A stretch of DNA of 62,613 bases from Acinetobacter sp. WU_MDCI_Axc73 (GTDB lineage: Bacteria; Pseudomonadota; Gammaproteobacteria; Pseudomonadales; Moraxellaceae), in contig NZ_JAHPRO010000020.1 in NCBI RefSeq assembly GCF_025562455.1, positions 1 through 62,613 of the forward strand, read 5' to 3'. The notes under the pieces were generated by a model, which was given only the letters and a program-made list of their open reading frames with translations, searched no databases and had not been told where the DNA came from. Made by a program: the position numbers and the translations under genes. Below are positions 8,852-17,464 of the stretch, piece by piece (positions within the stretch are counted from its first letter, which is position 1; every line of letters starts with the position of its first letter).

Positions 8852-9559
8852 TTATTCTCTCAGAAATACTGTAAATTTTTCAACAGGTTCACGTGGGGTA
8901 ATAAACGTATTTACGATCTCATCTGGATTTGCATAACCGAGTGCAACGGTACAAACTAACTCTTCATCGTCAGAGGCTCCGAGTACCTCTAAAACGATTG
9001 GATGAAAATGATTCCATGCAGCTTGAGGGCAAGTGTCTAAACCGCGAGCCTTTGCTGCGACCATGACATTTTGAATCATCATCGAAATGTCCATTTTTGA
9101 CCCGATGCCCATCGCTTTGTTCACAGTAAAATATAATCCAACAGGTGCATCAAATAACTGGTAATTGCGTAATTGTTGAGCAGCCATTTTTTCCTTTTCC
9201 CCTTTTTGGATATTTAATAATCCATAAAGCCCCCAACCATTTTCACGGCGACGGTCAATAAAGGGCGAAATCCATTTTTCTGGATAGTAGGGGAAGGTTT
9301 CCTGATATTCTTCAGCTTTTTCAGGATGGGCATAAATCTCGAGCTGGGCTGTACAGACCCGATCGACCATTTCATCACGTTTTTTGTCTGTAACGACGTA
9401 GACTTTCCACGGCTGAGTATTGGTTCCCGAAGGAGCACGGCAAGCAACTTCTAAAATATCTTTGATGATTTGAGCATCAACAGGTGTTGATAGAAAAGCA
9501 CGAACCGAATGTCTTGAACGAATGGCATCGTCCACAAGTTGAACTTGCTCGGGATTCAT
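8852..9559 (-). CDS. Nitroreductase-family FMN oxidoreductase
   Basis: This 235-residue protein starts with the nitroreductase signature R-S-R-H-S-V-R-A-F, then A-P-S-G-T-N-T-Q-P-W (FMN binding) and a late G-Y-A-N-P-D segment. Members form dimers and use NAD(P)H to reduce nitroaromatics, quinones or flavins; the natural substrate here is unknown. The start ATG at 9559 has GAAAGGA upstream. The 545 bp between it and the porin gene hold both divergent promoters. Confidence 0.88.
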   Translation of the reverse strand: MNPEQVQLVDDAIRSRHSVRAFLSTPVDAQIIKDILEVACRAPSGTNTQPWKVYVVTDKKRDEMVDRVCTAQLEIYAHPEKAEEYQETFPYYPEKWISPFIDRRRENGWGLYGLLNIQKGEKEKMAAQQLRNYQLFDAPVGLYFTVNKAMGIGSKMDISMMIQNVMVAAKARGLDTCPQAAWNHFHPIVLEVLGASDDEELVCTVALGYANPDEIVNTFITPREPVEKFTVFLRE

Positions 9560-10104
9560 AGGAGTTCCTTTCTCATTAAGTCATATAATAGGTATAGACT
9601 ATAAAGCATATGCACTCAATATTTAATGTATTTTCTAGCAATTTGATTATTTGAGAAAAACTCAAATTATTATGCTGTCTATTGAACCAGTGAGTTGAGT
9701 GAGTAGCTCAAATTAAATGACTTTTTGAATGATTTTGATCTAAAAATATGGTGATATTTAGCAAAAGAATAAATATGACGTAGTGTATTTTCAAAAAAAA
9801 TTAATCAATTAGTCTAATATCGTCTACTGCTTTTTATAGACATAAGGTTGAAGTGGTTTTTGTTTATCTCACTGATTATAATAAATAAAATTTATTTTTA
9901 GATTGGTTTTTAAACCAAAAATACAGTTTGTTAGTATAAAATAAACAAAAAATATCATTTATTTGCATAATCTGCCCCCTTTTTAAATTATGACAAAATC
10001 TCCATACTCGGGATGGGAAAAAGGGATGAGCAAAATCTCATGGCCCAAGGGATGATAAAGCGGTTCATGATTAACCAATCAATAACAACGAAGGAGCTTC
10101 ATAC
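9560..10104. promoter_or_regulatory. Long AT-rich divergent leader (nitroreductase/porin)
   Basis: This 545-bp gap carries no credible gene. It holds small dyads: ATTTGAG/CTCAAAT at 9649-9667 and TTGGTTT-TT-AAACCAA at 9903-9918. A less AT-rich final 100 bp (about 10000-10100) has repeated GGGATG words and a strong AAGGAG ribosome binding site before the porin. The long untranslated leader is consistent with regulated porin expression, but I see no known riboswitch. Exact promoters cannot be chosen with confidence. Confidence 0.45.
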
Positions 10105-11490
10105 ATGAGTTTACCCCTCATCAAAAAGCAATTTATTAAGCATGGTCTTGCAGTAGCAACAGCTTCAATTATGGCGTCTACAGCTTATGCGGGGACTAGT
10201 GAGCAACAAGAGATTCAACAATTACGTGCAGAAGTAGCAGAACTTCGCTCATTAATTCAACAACAGGCGGCAACTCAGAAACAAATCGTGGCAGAGCAAA
10301 AAGCACGTCCTGCTGTTGTTACTCCACCTCCAGCCCCAGTTCTTGCACAAGCACCAGCTAAACCAGCACCTGCTAATGCAAAACCAGGTTGGTTCACTTT
10401 GCCTGATGGACAAACGCAGGTGAAGTTGTATGGGAACGTACGTGTTGATGCGGCCTATGACCTAAAAGGTACAACAGGCGGTATCAATAATAAAACAGGT
10501 CTCGTTCCTTTAAACAAAGATAACCCAACTGAAGATTCTTTGAATGTTTCTGCTGCTCCTACGCGTATCGGACTTGATATTGCGCGTCAAACTGATTTTG
10601 GTGAGTTAACAGGAAAAATTGAAGCAGATTTCTGGGGTGATGGCACATCAAATGGTGATGGAAAACTTCGTATCCGTCATGCTTATGTGTCGTTAGGAAA
10701 ATGGTTGGCAGGTCAAACGACCTCTCCATTTGTGAATACAGATACGACCCCTGATTTGATTGACTTTACAGGTCCAATGGGGGGCGGTACTCAGCGTAAT
10801 GTTCAAGTTCGTTATACTCAGCCGATTGATGCAAATCAGAAAGTGTTAGTCGCACTTGAAGGTGGTGATTTTGAAAATAAGGATAAAGATGGCCGTTTTT
10901 CAGGTGGTAATCGTTTCCCCGCTTTAACTGCACGATATGACATTAAAACCAGTGACTCTAAAGGTTTGTTGCAAGTTCATGGTTTAGCACACGAAAATCG
11001 TGTATCAACCAATGACTCTAATGACGAAGAAAAATGGGGTTGGGGTCTTGGTGTAGGTGGTAAATATCAATTTACGCCAAAAGATGCCATCATGGCAAAC
11101 TATTACCATGTGAAAGGCGATTCTCGTTATATCCTCTATAGTAACCAGAACAACGCTGCGTACTACGCCAATGGAAATGGTACAACTGTAGATTTTGATA
11201 TCAATAACAACGAGTTTGATACAGCTCAGATCGGCTACCAGCGTAATTGGACACCAAAACTACGTTCTGCGTTTTCTTTAGCGGGTATGTGGTTTAAAGA
11301 TGACAATACCTATGCTGAAAATAATCAAAGTTATAATAAGACACTTTATAACGCGATTGCCAATATCATCTACACGCCTGTAAAAAATGTAGATCTTGGG
11401 GCTGAGTACACTTATGGTCAGCGTGAAACATTTGCGGGTGATAAAGGCGATCTTTCTCGTATTAACCTCTTGACTCGTTATAATTTCTAA
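10105..11490 (+). CDS. DcaP-like trimeric outer-membrane porin
   Basis: This 461-residue protein has a signal peptide cleaved after A-Y-A (residue about 29). A short coiled-coil follows (about 32-60, with many Q and E), then a Pro/Ala-rich linker and a beta-barrel ending in aromatic F. This order (N-terminal coiled coil, then barrel) is that of DcaP porins of Acinetobacter. Those are trimers that take up dicarboxylates such as phthalates and let some beta-lactamase inhibitors through; substrate here is inferred. A strong AAGGAG precedes the ATG, and an intrinsic terminator follows. Confidence 0.88.
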   Translation: MSLPLIKKQFIKHGLAVATASIMASTAYAGTSEQQEIQQLRAEVAELRSLIQQQAATQKQIVAEQKARPAVVTPPPAPVLAQAPAKPAPANAKPGWFTLPDGQTQVKLYGNVRVDAAYDLKGTTGGINNKTGLVPLNKDNPTEDSLNVSAAPTRIGLDIARQTDFGELTGKIEADFWGDGTSNGDGKLRIRHAYVSLGKWLAGQTTSPFVNTDTTPDLIDFTGPMGGGTQRNVQVRYTQPIDANQKVLVALEGGDFENKDKDGRFSGGNRFPALTARYDIKTSDSKGLLQVHGLAHENRVSTNDSNDEEKWGWGLGVGGKYQFTPKDAIMANYYHVKGDSRYILYSNQNNAAYYANGNGTTVDFDINNNEFDTAQIGYQRNWTPKLRSAFSLAGMWFKDDNTYAENNQSYNKTLYNAIANIIYTPVKNVDLGAEYTYGQRETFAGDKGDLSRINLLTRYNF

Positions 11491-11515
11491 TGCATTGATC
11501 GTGAAAATTTGATTT

Positions 11516-11548
11516 AAAAAACCACAGATATATTCTGTGGTTTTTTTT
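11516..11548 (+). terminator. Terminator of the DcaP-like gene
   Basis: The stem ACCACAGA/TCTGTGGT has a 5-nt loop, is extended by A-T pairs and is followed by eight Ts, 26 bp after the stop codon. Confidence 0.9.
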
Positions 11549-11673
11549 GGACTAAAATTTAATAAAATCATTTTAGGGGGGATTTTGTAACTTCTAAATG
11601 AGCATCTAAATTGACGTTCGGTAAATTATGCTTTTTTTGAATTTGATTCATGCAACTGTCGTTCAAGTAATTC

Positions 11674-11697
11674 TTAAGTTTTTTGTGTAAAACTTAA
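11674..11697 (+). repeat. 9-bp stem-loop in the symporter leader
   Basis: TTAAGTTTT pairs perfectly with AAAACTTAA across a 6-nt loop. It lies 44 bp before a second hairpin that looks like a terminator, both upstream of the symporter start. The remaining 11549-11673 stretch holds no gene or clear signal. Confidence 0.5.
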
Positions 11698-11740
11698 AAT
11701 TGATTTAAGATTTGTTTAATTTGCAAATTTTTAACAACAA

Positions 11741-11766
11741 AGTCTCTATGCTTAGAGGCTTTTTTA
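11741..11766 (+). terminator. Terminator-like hairpin 37 bp upstream of the symporter gene
   Basis: AGTCTCTA and TAGAGGCT pair with one G-T wobble around a 4-nt loop, and are followed directly by seven Ts. It is not needed for the porin, which already has a terminator 200 bp earlier. It may attenuate the symporter mRNA or end an unannotated small RNA. Confidence 0.6.
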
Positions 11767-11803
11767 TTTGTTAAGTATTATTTAGGATGGATGTCATAGC
11801 AAT

Positions 11804-13303
11804 ATGACAACAATAAGTGCTTCGAGTATGAATGAACAATTAACAGCAACCCTGATGGCTTGGGTGAGTTTCTTTAATGATCCTTTATGGGATTTCCTAG
11901 TTATTTTTTTACTTGCTGCTGGTACGTTTTACACCATTGCGACGAAAGCGGTGCAAATTCGTATGTTCTGGCAAAGTGTCAGGGTAATGAAAGGAAGCCG
12001 AAAAGAAGGTGAAGATACACATGGGATCACACCATTTCAGGCATTTGTAACAGGCTTGGCGAGTCGGGTTGGGGTAGGAAATATTGCGGGTGTGGCCATT
12101 GCCATCGCGATTGGTGGACCAGGCGCGGTATTTTGGATGTGGGTTACGGCTCTGTTAGGCATGAGTTCTGCCTTTATTGAATCAAGTCTCGCGCAATTAT
12201 TTAAAGTACGTGACAGTGAAACCAAGCAATTTCGTGGTGGACCTGCTTACTATATTACTCAGGGATTAAAGAGTAAGGCTTTTGGGATCATCTTTGCTAT
12301 TTCACTGATTTTTACCTATGGTTTTGTTTTTAATTCTGTACAAATCAATGCAATTACTAATGCGACATCACATTCATGGGGATGGGACAAAGCCAATCAG
12401 ACCTTGAGTCTAGGTGGGCTAGATTTTGTCGTTTCGTGGGTCGGGTTGGTTTTAGTGCTATTGGTGGCCATTGCAATTTTTGGTGGTATTAAGCGAATTG
12501 CAAAATTTGCTGAAATGTTTGTTCCCATTAAAGCGGGTCTTTATTTGGCGGCGGCATTTTATATTGCCTTTAGTAACTATGAGGTTGTCCCTGAAGTATT
12601 CAAATTAATCTTTACTGAAGCATTCCGGTTTAATGCCGCAGCGGGTGGTTTTTTTGGCGCTATGATTTCTATGGCGATGATGCAGGGCATCAAGCGGGGG
12701 TTATTTTCAAACGAAGCAGGGATGGGTTCAGCACCCAATGCTGCTGCTGCCTCCGATGTGAAACATCCTGTTGATCAGGGACTTGTACAAATGCTAGGGG
12801 TTTTTGTTGATACTTTTATCGTCTGTACGTCTACCGCAATGATTATCCTGATTTCTGGGGTGTATCATGATACAAGTGTCATAGGGGTTGAAATGACACA
12901 ACGAGCCTTGGAGATGGAACTAGGCGGGTGGGGCGGAGATTTCCTTGCAGTTTTATTATTTTTGTTCTGTTATTCTGCCGTGCTGGGTAACTATGCCTAT
13001 GCAGAAGGTAATATGCAATTTATCAATAACAGCCCTAAAGTGATGTTTGCATTTCGGATATTGGTATTGATTATGGTCTACTTTGGTGCGATTAGTAGTG
13101 TGCCCTTAGTATGGTCCATGGCCGATCTGTTTATGGGAATCATGGCAACCATTAACTTGACTGCAATTTTATTGCTTACGCCGTATGCGAGAACCTTGTT
13201 AAAGGACTATACCGCGCAACTTAGAAGCGGTAAAAAAGATCCAGAGTTTAAAATTGATCAATATCCTGAGATAAAAAAACGAGTAGATTCGGATATTTGG
13301 TAA
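11804..13303 (+). CDS. AGCS-family alanine/glycine:sodium symporter
   Basis: This 499-residue protein has about 11-12 membrane helices. It carries AGCS motifs G-L-A-S-R-V-G-V-G-N-I-A-G-V (substrate and Na+ region) and F-S-N-E-A-G-M-G-S-A-P-N-A-A-A, both strongly conserved in sodium-coupled alanine/glycine transporters of the inner membrane. The ATG at 11804 lacks a strong ribosome binding site; an ATG eight codons later is possible. I looked for glycine-riboswitch core sequences upstream and did not see them. A terminator follows the gene. Confidence 0.9.
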   Translation: MTTISASSMNEQLTATLMAWVSFFNDPLWDFLVIFLLAAGTFYTIATKAVQIRMFWQSVRVMKGSRKEGEDTHGITPFQAFVTGLASRVGVGNIAGVAIAIAIGGPGAVFWMWVTALLGMSSAFIESSLAQLFKVRDSETKQFRGGPAYYITQGLKSKAFGIIFAISLIFTYGFVFNSVQINAITNATSHSWGWDKANQTLSLGGLDFVVSWVGLVLVLLVAIAIFGGIKRIAKFAEMFVPIKAGLYLAAAFYIAFSNYEVVPEVFKLIFTEAFRFNAAAGGFFGAMISMAMMQGIKRGLFSNEAGMGSAPNAAAASDVKHPVDQGLVQMLGVFVDTFIVCTSTAMIILISGVYHDTSVIGVEMTQRALEMELGGWGGDFLAVLLFLFCYSAVLGNYAYAEGNMQFINNSPKVMFAFRILVLIMVYFGAISSVPLVWSMADLFMGIMATINLTAILLLTPYARTLLKDYTAQLRSGKKDPEFKIDQYPEIKKRVDSDIW

Positions 13304-13322
13304 TCCGTATTGATCCAAATTT

Positions 13323-13360
13323 ACCGTCAGTTTGCTTTAATTCAGGCTGGCGGTTTTTTG
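13323..13360 (+). terminator. Terminator of the AGCS symporter gene
   Basis: ACCGTCAG pairs with CTGGCGGT (one G-T wobble) across a 16-nt loop and is followed by six Ts, 19 bp after the stop. Confidence 0.75.
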
Positions 13361-13561
13361 TTTTTAAAAGTCATTGAATTGGCGGAAATTATTGATCACT
13401 GGTGAAAAACAATGATGAGAAAAATCTAATCTAAGCATCGGTTAAACAATGAAATATCTGATAATTAACAGAGATGTATGACATTTTAAATAATTTGATA
13501 CAGCATTTTAAAAAAGATCAGCATAAAATCTATGCTGAAAAAAACTTGGTCTTAGTGCGAA

Positions 13562-14515
13562 ATGAACTATGTCAAAGCATTGATTTTGGGTGGAGGGCTG
13601 ATGTTGGGCGGCTGTCAGCATTTGCCGACGTCCTCACAAACAATGACGTCTAGTGTACCCTCTTTGCCTCATGCTCAGGAATCGGCTTTATTTATGCCTT
13701 CTCTACAAACTGAACAGAAGCGACATCCTAAAGTTGGATTGGTTTTAGGCAGTGGTGGCGCACGAGGTTATGCACATATTGGGGTGATAGAGGTCTTGGA
13801 ACAGCATGGGATTCATCCTGATTTTATTGTGGGAACCAGTGCTGGAAGTATTGTCGGAGCGATTTATGCCAGTGGTAAAAATGCCCAGCAGTTGAAACAG
13901 ATTGCCCTGAACATGAAAGTGGGCGATGTTCGAGAAATTACGTTTGATCGTAAAGGTTTTTTTGACGGTCAAAAAATAGAAGATTTTGTTAATCAGCAAG
14001 TCAATGATACGCCATTGGAAAAACTAAAAATCCCAATGTATGTGGTTGCGACAGAATTAAAAAATGGCAAAAAAACAGTTTTTAATTATGGTAATACGGG
14101 GCAGGCAGTACGTGCTTCGATTTCGATTCCAAGTATGTTTGTTCCGACTGAAATCGATCACAAGGAATATGTCGATGGTGGTTTGGTTAGTCCTGTACCT
14201 GTAGATGTTGCACGTCAGCTAGGGGCCGATATTGTCATTGCGGTTGATATCTTGGCCCAGCCTGCTTATACACCGACCACCAATATTTGGGGGTTATTTA
14301 ACCAAAATATTAATATCATGCAAAATCGTTTGGCAACCGAAGAGCTCAAACATGCAGATATCGTCATCCAGCCAGAGCTGCATGAAAAAGCGCATATTTT
14401 TGATGTGAAAGAACGTGAGAGCACAATTTACTCAGGCGAAACTGCTGCGATTAAAAAGATCGGCGATATTGAAACCGCTTTTGCAATGCGCCAGCAGAAG
14501 TCTCAATTGCAATAA
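13562..14515 (+). CDS. Patatin-like phospholipase lipoprotein (RssA-like)
   Basis: This 317-residue protein begins with a lipoprotein signal ending L-G-G-C (Cys18), so it should be lipid-anchored. The patatin domain shows the oxyanion loop G-S-G-G-A-R-G (about 63-69), the nucleophile motif G-T-S-A-G (Ser93) and the catalytic-Asp motif D-G-G near residue 204. It likely hydrolyses acyl ester bonds of phospholipids in the envelope; the substrate is not known. A dyad CAGCATA/TATGCTG (13519-13537) lies 24 bp before the start. Confidence 0.88.
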   Translation: MNYVKALILGGGLMLGGCQHLPTSSQTMTSSVPSLPHAQESALFMPSLQTEQKRHPKVGLVLGSGGARGYAHIGVIEVLEQHGIHPDFIVGTSAGSIVGAIYASGKNAQQLKQIALNMKVGDVREITFDRKGFFDGQKIEDFVNQQVNDTPLEKLKIPMYVVATELKNGKKTVFNYGNTGQAVRASISIPSMFVPTEIDHKEYVDGGLVSPVPVDVARQLGADIVIAVDILAQPAYTPTTNIWGLFNQNINIMQNRLATEELKHADIVIQPELHEKAHIFDVKERESTIYSGETAAIKKIGDIETAFAMRQQKSQLQ

Positions 14516-14542
14516 TCATGATTTGATTCATGATATAAACAC

Positions 14543-14565
14543 GCTGCTTTAGGGCAGCTTTTTTA
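14543..14565 (+). terminator. Terminator of the patatin gene
   Basis: GCTGC pairs with GCAGC around a 6-nt loop, followed by seven Ts, 27 bp past the stop codon. Confidence 0.75.
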
Positions 14566-14649
14566 TTTGTTTTGCTTATGAAGTAAGCAAGATTGACAGG
14601 TTATGGAAGCATTGTTATCGTGCGCGAAACTTTCATTACTGCGATTTGT

Positions 14650-15312
14650 ATGTCTTCAGCACATTTCATTTATCAACCGCCACTTGATCCTTTAGAGACG
14701 GTGTATGAAGATGCAGATTTGATTGTCATCGATAAACCTGCGGGTTTATTGTCGGTGATGGGGCGTTTACCACAACATCAGGACAGTGCGTATTTCCGTA
14801 TTTTAAAGCACTATCCATATGCCAAAGTGACGCATCGTTTAGATATGGCAACGTCAGGTTTACTGCTGTTTGCCAAGCATCGCCAAGCTGAAATTGCAAT
14901 GAGTAAAATCTTTCAGATGAGAAAAATTAAAAAAAATTATGTGGCATTGGTACAGGGGAAGATTGCAAATAGAGGCTGTGTCGAGGTTCCTCTGATTACG
15001 GATTGGCCTAATCGCCCCAAGCAAAAAGTAGATTTTGAACAAGGTAAGCAAGCTAAAACCTTATATCAATTATTAGATGACCATCCTGAATATCCGTATA
15101 GTCGGGTTTTATTGGAACCCGTCACGGGGCGATCGCATCAACTGCGGGTGCATATGCAACATCTGGGACATCCGATTATGGGAGATAAGTTATATCATCC
15201 TGATCCATTTGCATTTTCTTTAGCAAGAATGGCGTTACATGCGCATGCTTTAACATTTACCCAACCGTTCACGGGTGTTGAAGTTCATCTTGAAATAGAG
15301 GTGCCATTTTGA
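14650..15312 (+). CDS. rluA: RluA: 23S rRNA/tRNA pseudouridine synthase
   Basis: It isomerises uridine to pseudouridine in 23S rRNA (U746) and in some tRNAs (U32), by analogy with Escherichia coli RluA. The catalytic motif H-R-L-D-M-A-T-S-G places the catalytic Asp at residue 65. The RluA-specific segment D-W-P-N-R-P-K-Q-K-V and G-R-S-H-Q-L-R-V-H-M are both present. The ATG at 14650 gives 220 residues, almost the E. coli length (219). An upstream TTG at 14593 would add 19 residues with no resemblance to the family, so I reject it. There is no S4 domain, unlike RluB at 42838. Confidence 0.9.
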   Translation: MSSAHFIYQPPLDPLETVYEDADLIVIDKPAGLLSVMGRLPQHQDSAYFRILKHYPYAKVTHRLDMATSGLLLFAKHRQAEIAMSKIFQMRKIKKNYVALVQGKIANRGCVEVPLITDWPNRPKQKVDFEQGKQAKTLYQLLDDHPEYPYSRVLLEPVTGRSHQLRVHMQHLGHPIMGDKLYHPDPFAFSLARMALHAHALTFTQPFTGVEVHLEIEVPF

Positions 15313-15432
15313 TCTTGAAGATTGAATAGCACTCACAATTCAAACCCAAAAATGCATATAAATTAACTCCAAACTGACATAAAACTGGGTTAAGCTATTT
15401 AAGTATCACAATCATAACAATGGATAACGACA

Positions 15433-15816
15433 ATGAGCCGTAACTACGACCTTTTTCCAGATGACGATAATGGCAATGTACTTTGGCAAATGATTGAAGA
15501 TGGCAATGATCTGACTGAGCCACATGAGTTCGAATTTACCATCGTATTTAAAACTCAGGAACAGATTGAAAAATGTGCTTTGTATTTGCTGCATCAGGAA
15601 CAAAAAGTTTCATTTTTTCAAGAAGATCAACATACAGATGGTTCAGATCTTTGGGTTTTAAATATTCATGTGACCATGATTCCTGAATATGAAGATATAC
15701 AGGATTTGGAAGAGTGGTTTAGTCGTATCGCGCAGGATTTTAATGGTGAGTACGATGGTTGGGGCTGTATGAGCTATTTATATGAATACGAAGATGATGA
15801 ACACTTAGAAAGTTAA
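15433..15816 (+). CDS. rraB: RraB-like regulator of RNase E
   Basis: This 127-residue acidic protein fits the RraB family, which binds RNase E and lowers its activity. Features are the N-terminal D-D-D-N-G-x-V-L-W-Q-M segment, a ferredoxin-like core and the late E-Y-D-G-W-G motif that is conserved in RraB. The C-terminus is acidic, as in E. coli RraB. The ribosome binding site is weak. A long perfect inverted repeat lies 15 bp after the stop. Confidence 0.8.
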   Translation: MSRNYDLFPDDDNGNVLWQMIEDGNDLTEPHEFEFTIVFKTQEQIEKCALYLLHQEQKVSFFQEDQHTDGSDLWVLNIHVTMIPEYEDIQDLEEWFSRIAQDFNGEYDGWGCMSYLYEYEDDEHLES

Positions 15817-15831
15817 ACTGCCTAGTTGACT

Positions 15832-15871
15832 GGATATATTCATTTTAAATGATTGAGAAATGAATATATCC
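15832..15871. repeat. 14-bp perfect inverted repeat after rraB
   Basis: GGATATATTCATTT and AAATGAATATATCC are perfect complements separated by 12 nt. Neither strand has a T-run next to it, so it is not a standard intrinsic terminator. It may stabilise the rraB mRNA 3' end. Confidence 0.6.
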
Positions 15872-15934
15872 TGATAAAAATAGAGTCATATAGATAATTT
15901 TTTTAAAAATAAATCCATACAAGTGTTAAGGTTT

Positions 15935-15963
15935 TTGATATTTGATTGAAATCCAGTCATAAT
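15935..15963 (+). promoter_or_regulatory. Predicted promoter of yjdM
   Basis: The -35 box TTGATA and -10 box CATAAT are separated by 17 bp. The predicted start is about 15970, only a few bases before the ATG at 15983, which would give a very short leader. Confidence 0.45.
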
Positions 15964-15982
15964 AAAGCTTTTAGGGTTTTTT

Positions 15983-16327
15983 ATGTCTTTGCCAAATTGT
16001 CCAAAATGCCAATCAGAATATACCTACCAAGATGGCGATTTACTGATTTGTCCAGAATGTGCCAATGAATGGAAAGAAGGGGAAGTGAGTCAGGTGGAAG
16101 CCGATCAACTCATTAAAGATGCACATGGAACTGTTTTAACAGATGGTGATAGCGTCACCGTGATTAAAGATTTGAAAGTGAAAGGTTCGTCTTCTGTGAT
16201 TAAAGTCGGCACTAAAGTTAAAACAATTCGTCTGGTACCAGATGCCAGTGATGGACATAACATAGACTGTAAAATTGACGGGTTTGGCCAAATGAAACTC
16301 AAATCAGAGTTTGTCAAAAAAGTATAA
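15983..16327 (+). CDS. yjdM: YjdM/PhnA zinc-ribbon protein
   Basis: This 114-residue protein has an N-terminal zinc ribbon (C-P-K-C and C-P-E-C, residues about 6-27). The PhnA domain follows, with [17 protein letters not shown] and the late K-S-E-F-V-K-K ending. It was named for the alkylphosphonate operon of E. coli, but it is not a phosphonatase; its role is unknown. It has its own predicted promoter and terminator. Confidence 0.9.
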   Translation: MSLPNCPKCQSEYTYQDGDLLICPECANEWKEGEVSQVEADQLIKDAHGTVLTDGDSVTVIKDLKVKGSSSVIKVGTKVKTIRLVPDASDGHNIDCKIDGFGQMKLKSEFVKKV

Positions 16328-16334
16328 TACCGAT

Positions 16335-16360
16335 AAGAAGGGAGAAATCTCCCTTCTTTT
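16335..16360 (+). terminator. Terminator of yjdM
   Basis: AAGAAGGGAGA pairs with TCTCCCTTCTT around a very short loop, followed by Ts, 8 bp after the stop. Confidence 0.85.
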
Positions 16361-16395
16361 GTTTTTAGATTAGGCGTTAGGGCAAGGAACTTAGT

Positions 16396-16800
16396 GTGGC
16401 GTTTTCTGATCATTATCGGGTTGGCGCACATGCAGTGATTACCAATCGCGATGAAAAAGTTTTGTTGCTCAAAGCGACTTATGGCAACTTTTCTTGGGGG
16501 CTACCAGGTGGCGGGATTGACCCAGAAGAAACCATATTGCAAGGCTTGCAACGTGAATGTAAAGAAGAGCTAGGGATAATTGTTCAGGTTGAATATTTGT
16601 CAGGAATTTATCTACATACCGATATCAACGCTCACGTCAGTATTTTTCGTTGTCAGTTGCCTGAACACACCGAGATTCAGCTCAGCCATGAACATTCAGA
16701 ATATAATTTTTTTGCAGTGGATGAACTTAGTGCTATCCAACAAGTGCGTGTTCTGGACTGTCTAAATTTTACAGGAGAGGTGAAATTTCGAAAGTTTTGA
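16396..16800 (+). CDS. Nudix hydrolase
   Basis: This 134-residue protein contains a complete Nudix box at residues 39-61 (G-x5-E-x7-R-E-x2-E-E-x-G-I). Such enzymes hydrolyse nucleoside diphosphates linked to another group, using Mg2+ bound by the Glu residues; the substrate here is unknown. The start is GTG at 16396, supported by AAGGAA seven bases upstream. It lies between yjdM (which has a terminator) and yegP (which has its own promoter), so it is probably its own unit. Confidence 0.88.
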   Translation: MAFSDHYRVGAHAVITNRDEKVLLLKATYGNFSWGLPGGGIDPEETILQGLQRECKEELGIIVQVEYLSGIYLHTDINAHVSIFRCQLPEHTEIQLSHEHSEYNFFAVDELSAIQQVRVLDCLNFTGEVKFRKF

Positions 16801-16822
16801 TCAATCTATGACTTTATATCAC

Positions 16823-16852
16823 TTGACATGATCAGTCTATAAACAGTATAAA
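16823..16852 (+). promoter_or_regulatory. Predicted strong promoter of yegP
   Basis: A consensus -35 box TTGACA and -10 box TATAAA are 18 bp apart. The predicted start is near 16859, giving an untranslated leader of about 85 nt before the yegP ATG. Confidence 0.55.
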
Positions 16853-16943
16853 AAATAATCTGACTCCAAATCTGAAATCATTTATATTGTATAAATAGGT
16901 TTAAAAAACAACGTCTAGAACAAAATACAACAAGAGGTGGGTT

Positions 16944-17288
16944 ATGGCTGGATGGTATGAGTTAAGCAAGGCAAAAGATGGTCAATATCGTTTTGTATTG
17001 AAGGCGGGTAATGGTGAAGTGATTTTAACCAGTGAGTTGTATAAGGCTAAAGCCTCTGCTGAAAATGGTATTGCTTCGGTACAACATAATAGTCCTGATG
17101 AGACTCGCTATGAAAAATTAACGGCAAAAAATGAAAAGCCGTATTTTAATCTTAAAGCCGCAAATCATCAGATTATTGGGACAAGTCAGTTCTATGCCTC
17201 AGAACAGTCTAGAGATAAAGGCATTGAATCAGTTAAAACCAATGGTGTAAGTACAACGATTAAAGATTTGACTACAGCCGATTCATAA
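16944..17288 (+). CDS. YegP-family protein with two DUF1508 repeats
   Basis: This 114-residue protein is made of two DUF1508 units (about residues 3-50 and 56-105). Each has a W/Y-F-x-L-K-A-x-N-x-x-I/V segment followed by S-x-x-Y and G-I-x-S-V. The function of YegP proteins is unknown. A ribosome binding site AGAGGTGG precedes the ATG. A near-consensus promoter suggests fairly high expression. Confidence 0.88.
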   Translation: MAGWYELSKAKDGQYRFVLKAGNGEVILTSELYKAKASAENGIASVQHNSPDETRYEKLTAKNEKPYFNLKAANHQIIGTSQFYASEQSRDKGIESVKTNGVSTTIKDLTTADS

Positions 17289-17315
17289 GCTATTTGGCAT
17301 TAACATAAACTAAAG

Positions 17316-17337
17316 CCACTCTTGTAGTGGTTTTTTT
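17316..17337 (+). terminator. Terminator of yegP
   Basis: CCACT pairs with AGTGG around a 5-nt loop, followed by seven Ts, about 28 bp after the stop. Confidence 0.75.
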
Positions 17338-17464
17338 ATTGGTTCAGCATACAAAGATCAATATATGACTAAATGATTTACCTGAATTGCACAAATTCAA
17401 GCTAGCGCATACTTTGCTTTTTTGACAAGCTGATCAAGTCATAACAACAATAAAAGGTCTATAA

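Noticed and set aside
11571..11803. Glycine riboswitch before the AGCS symporter
   Set aside because: I looked for the conserved core words of the glycine aptamer and did not find them; only simple hairpins are present.
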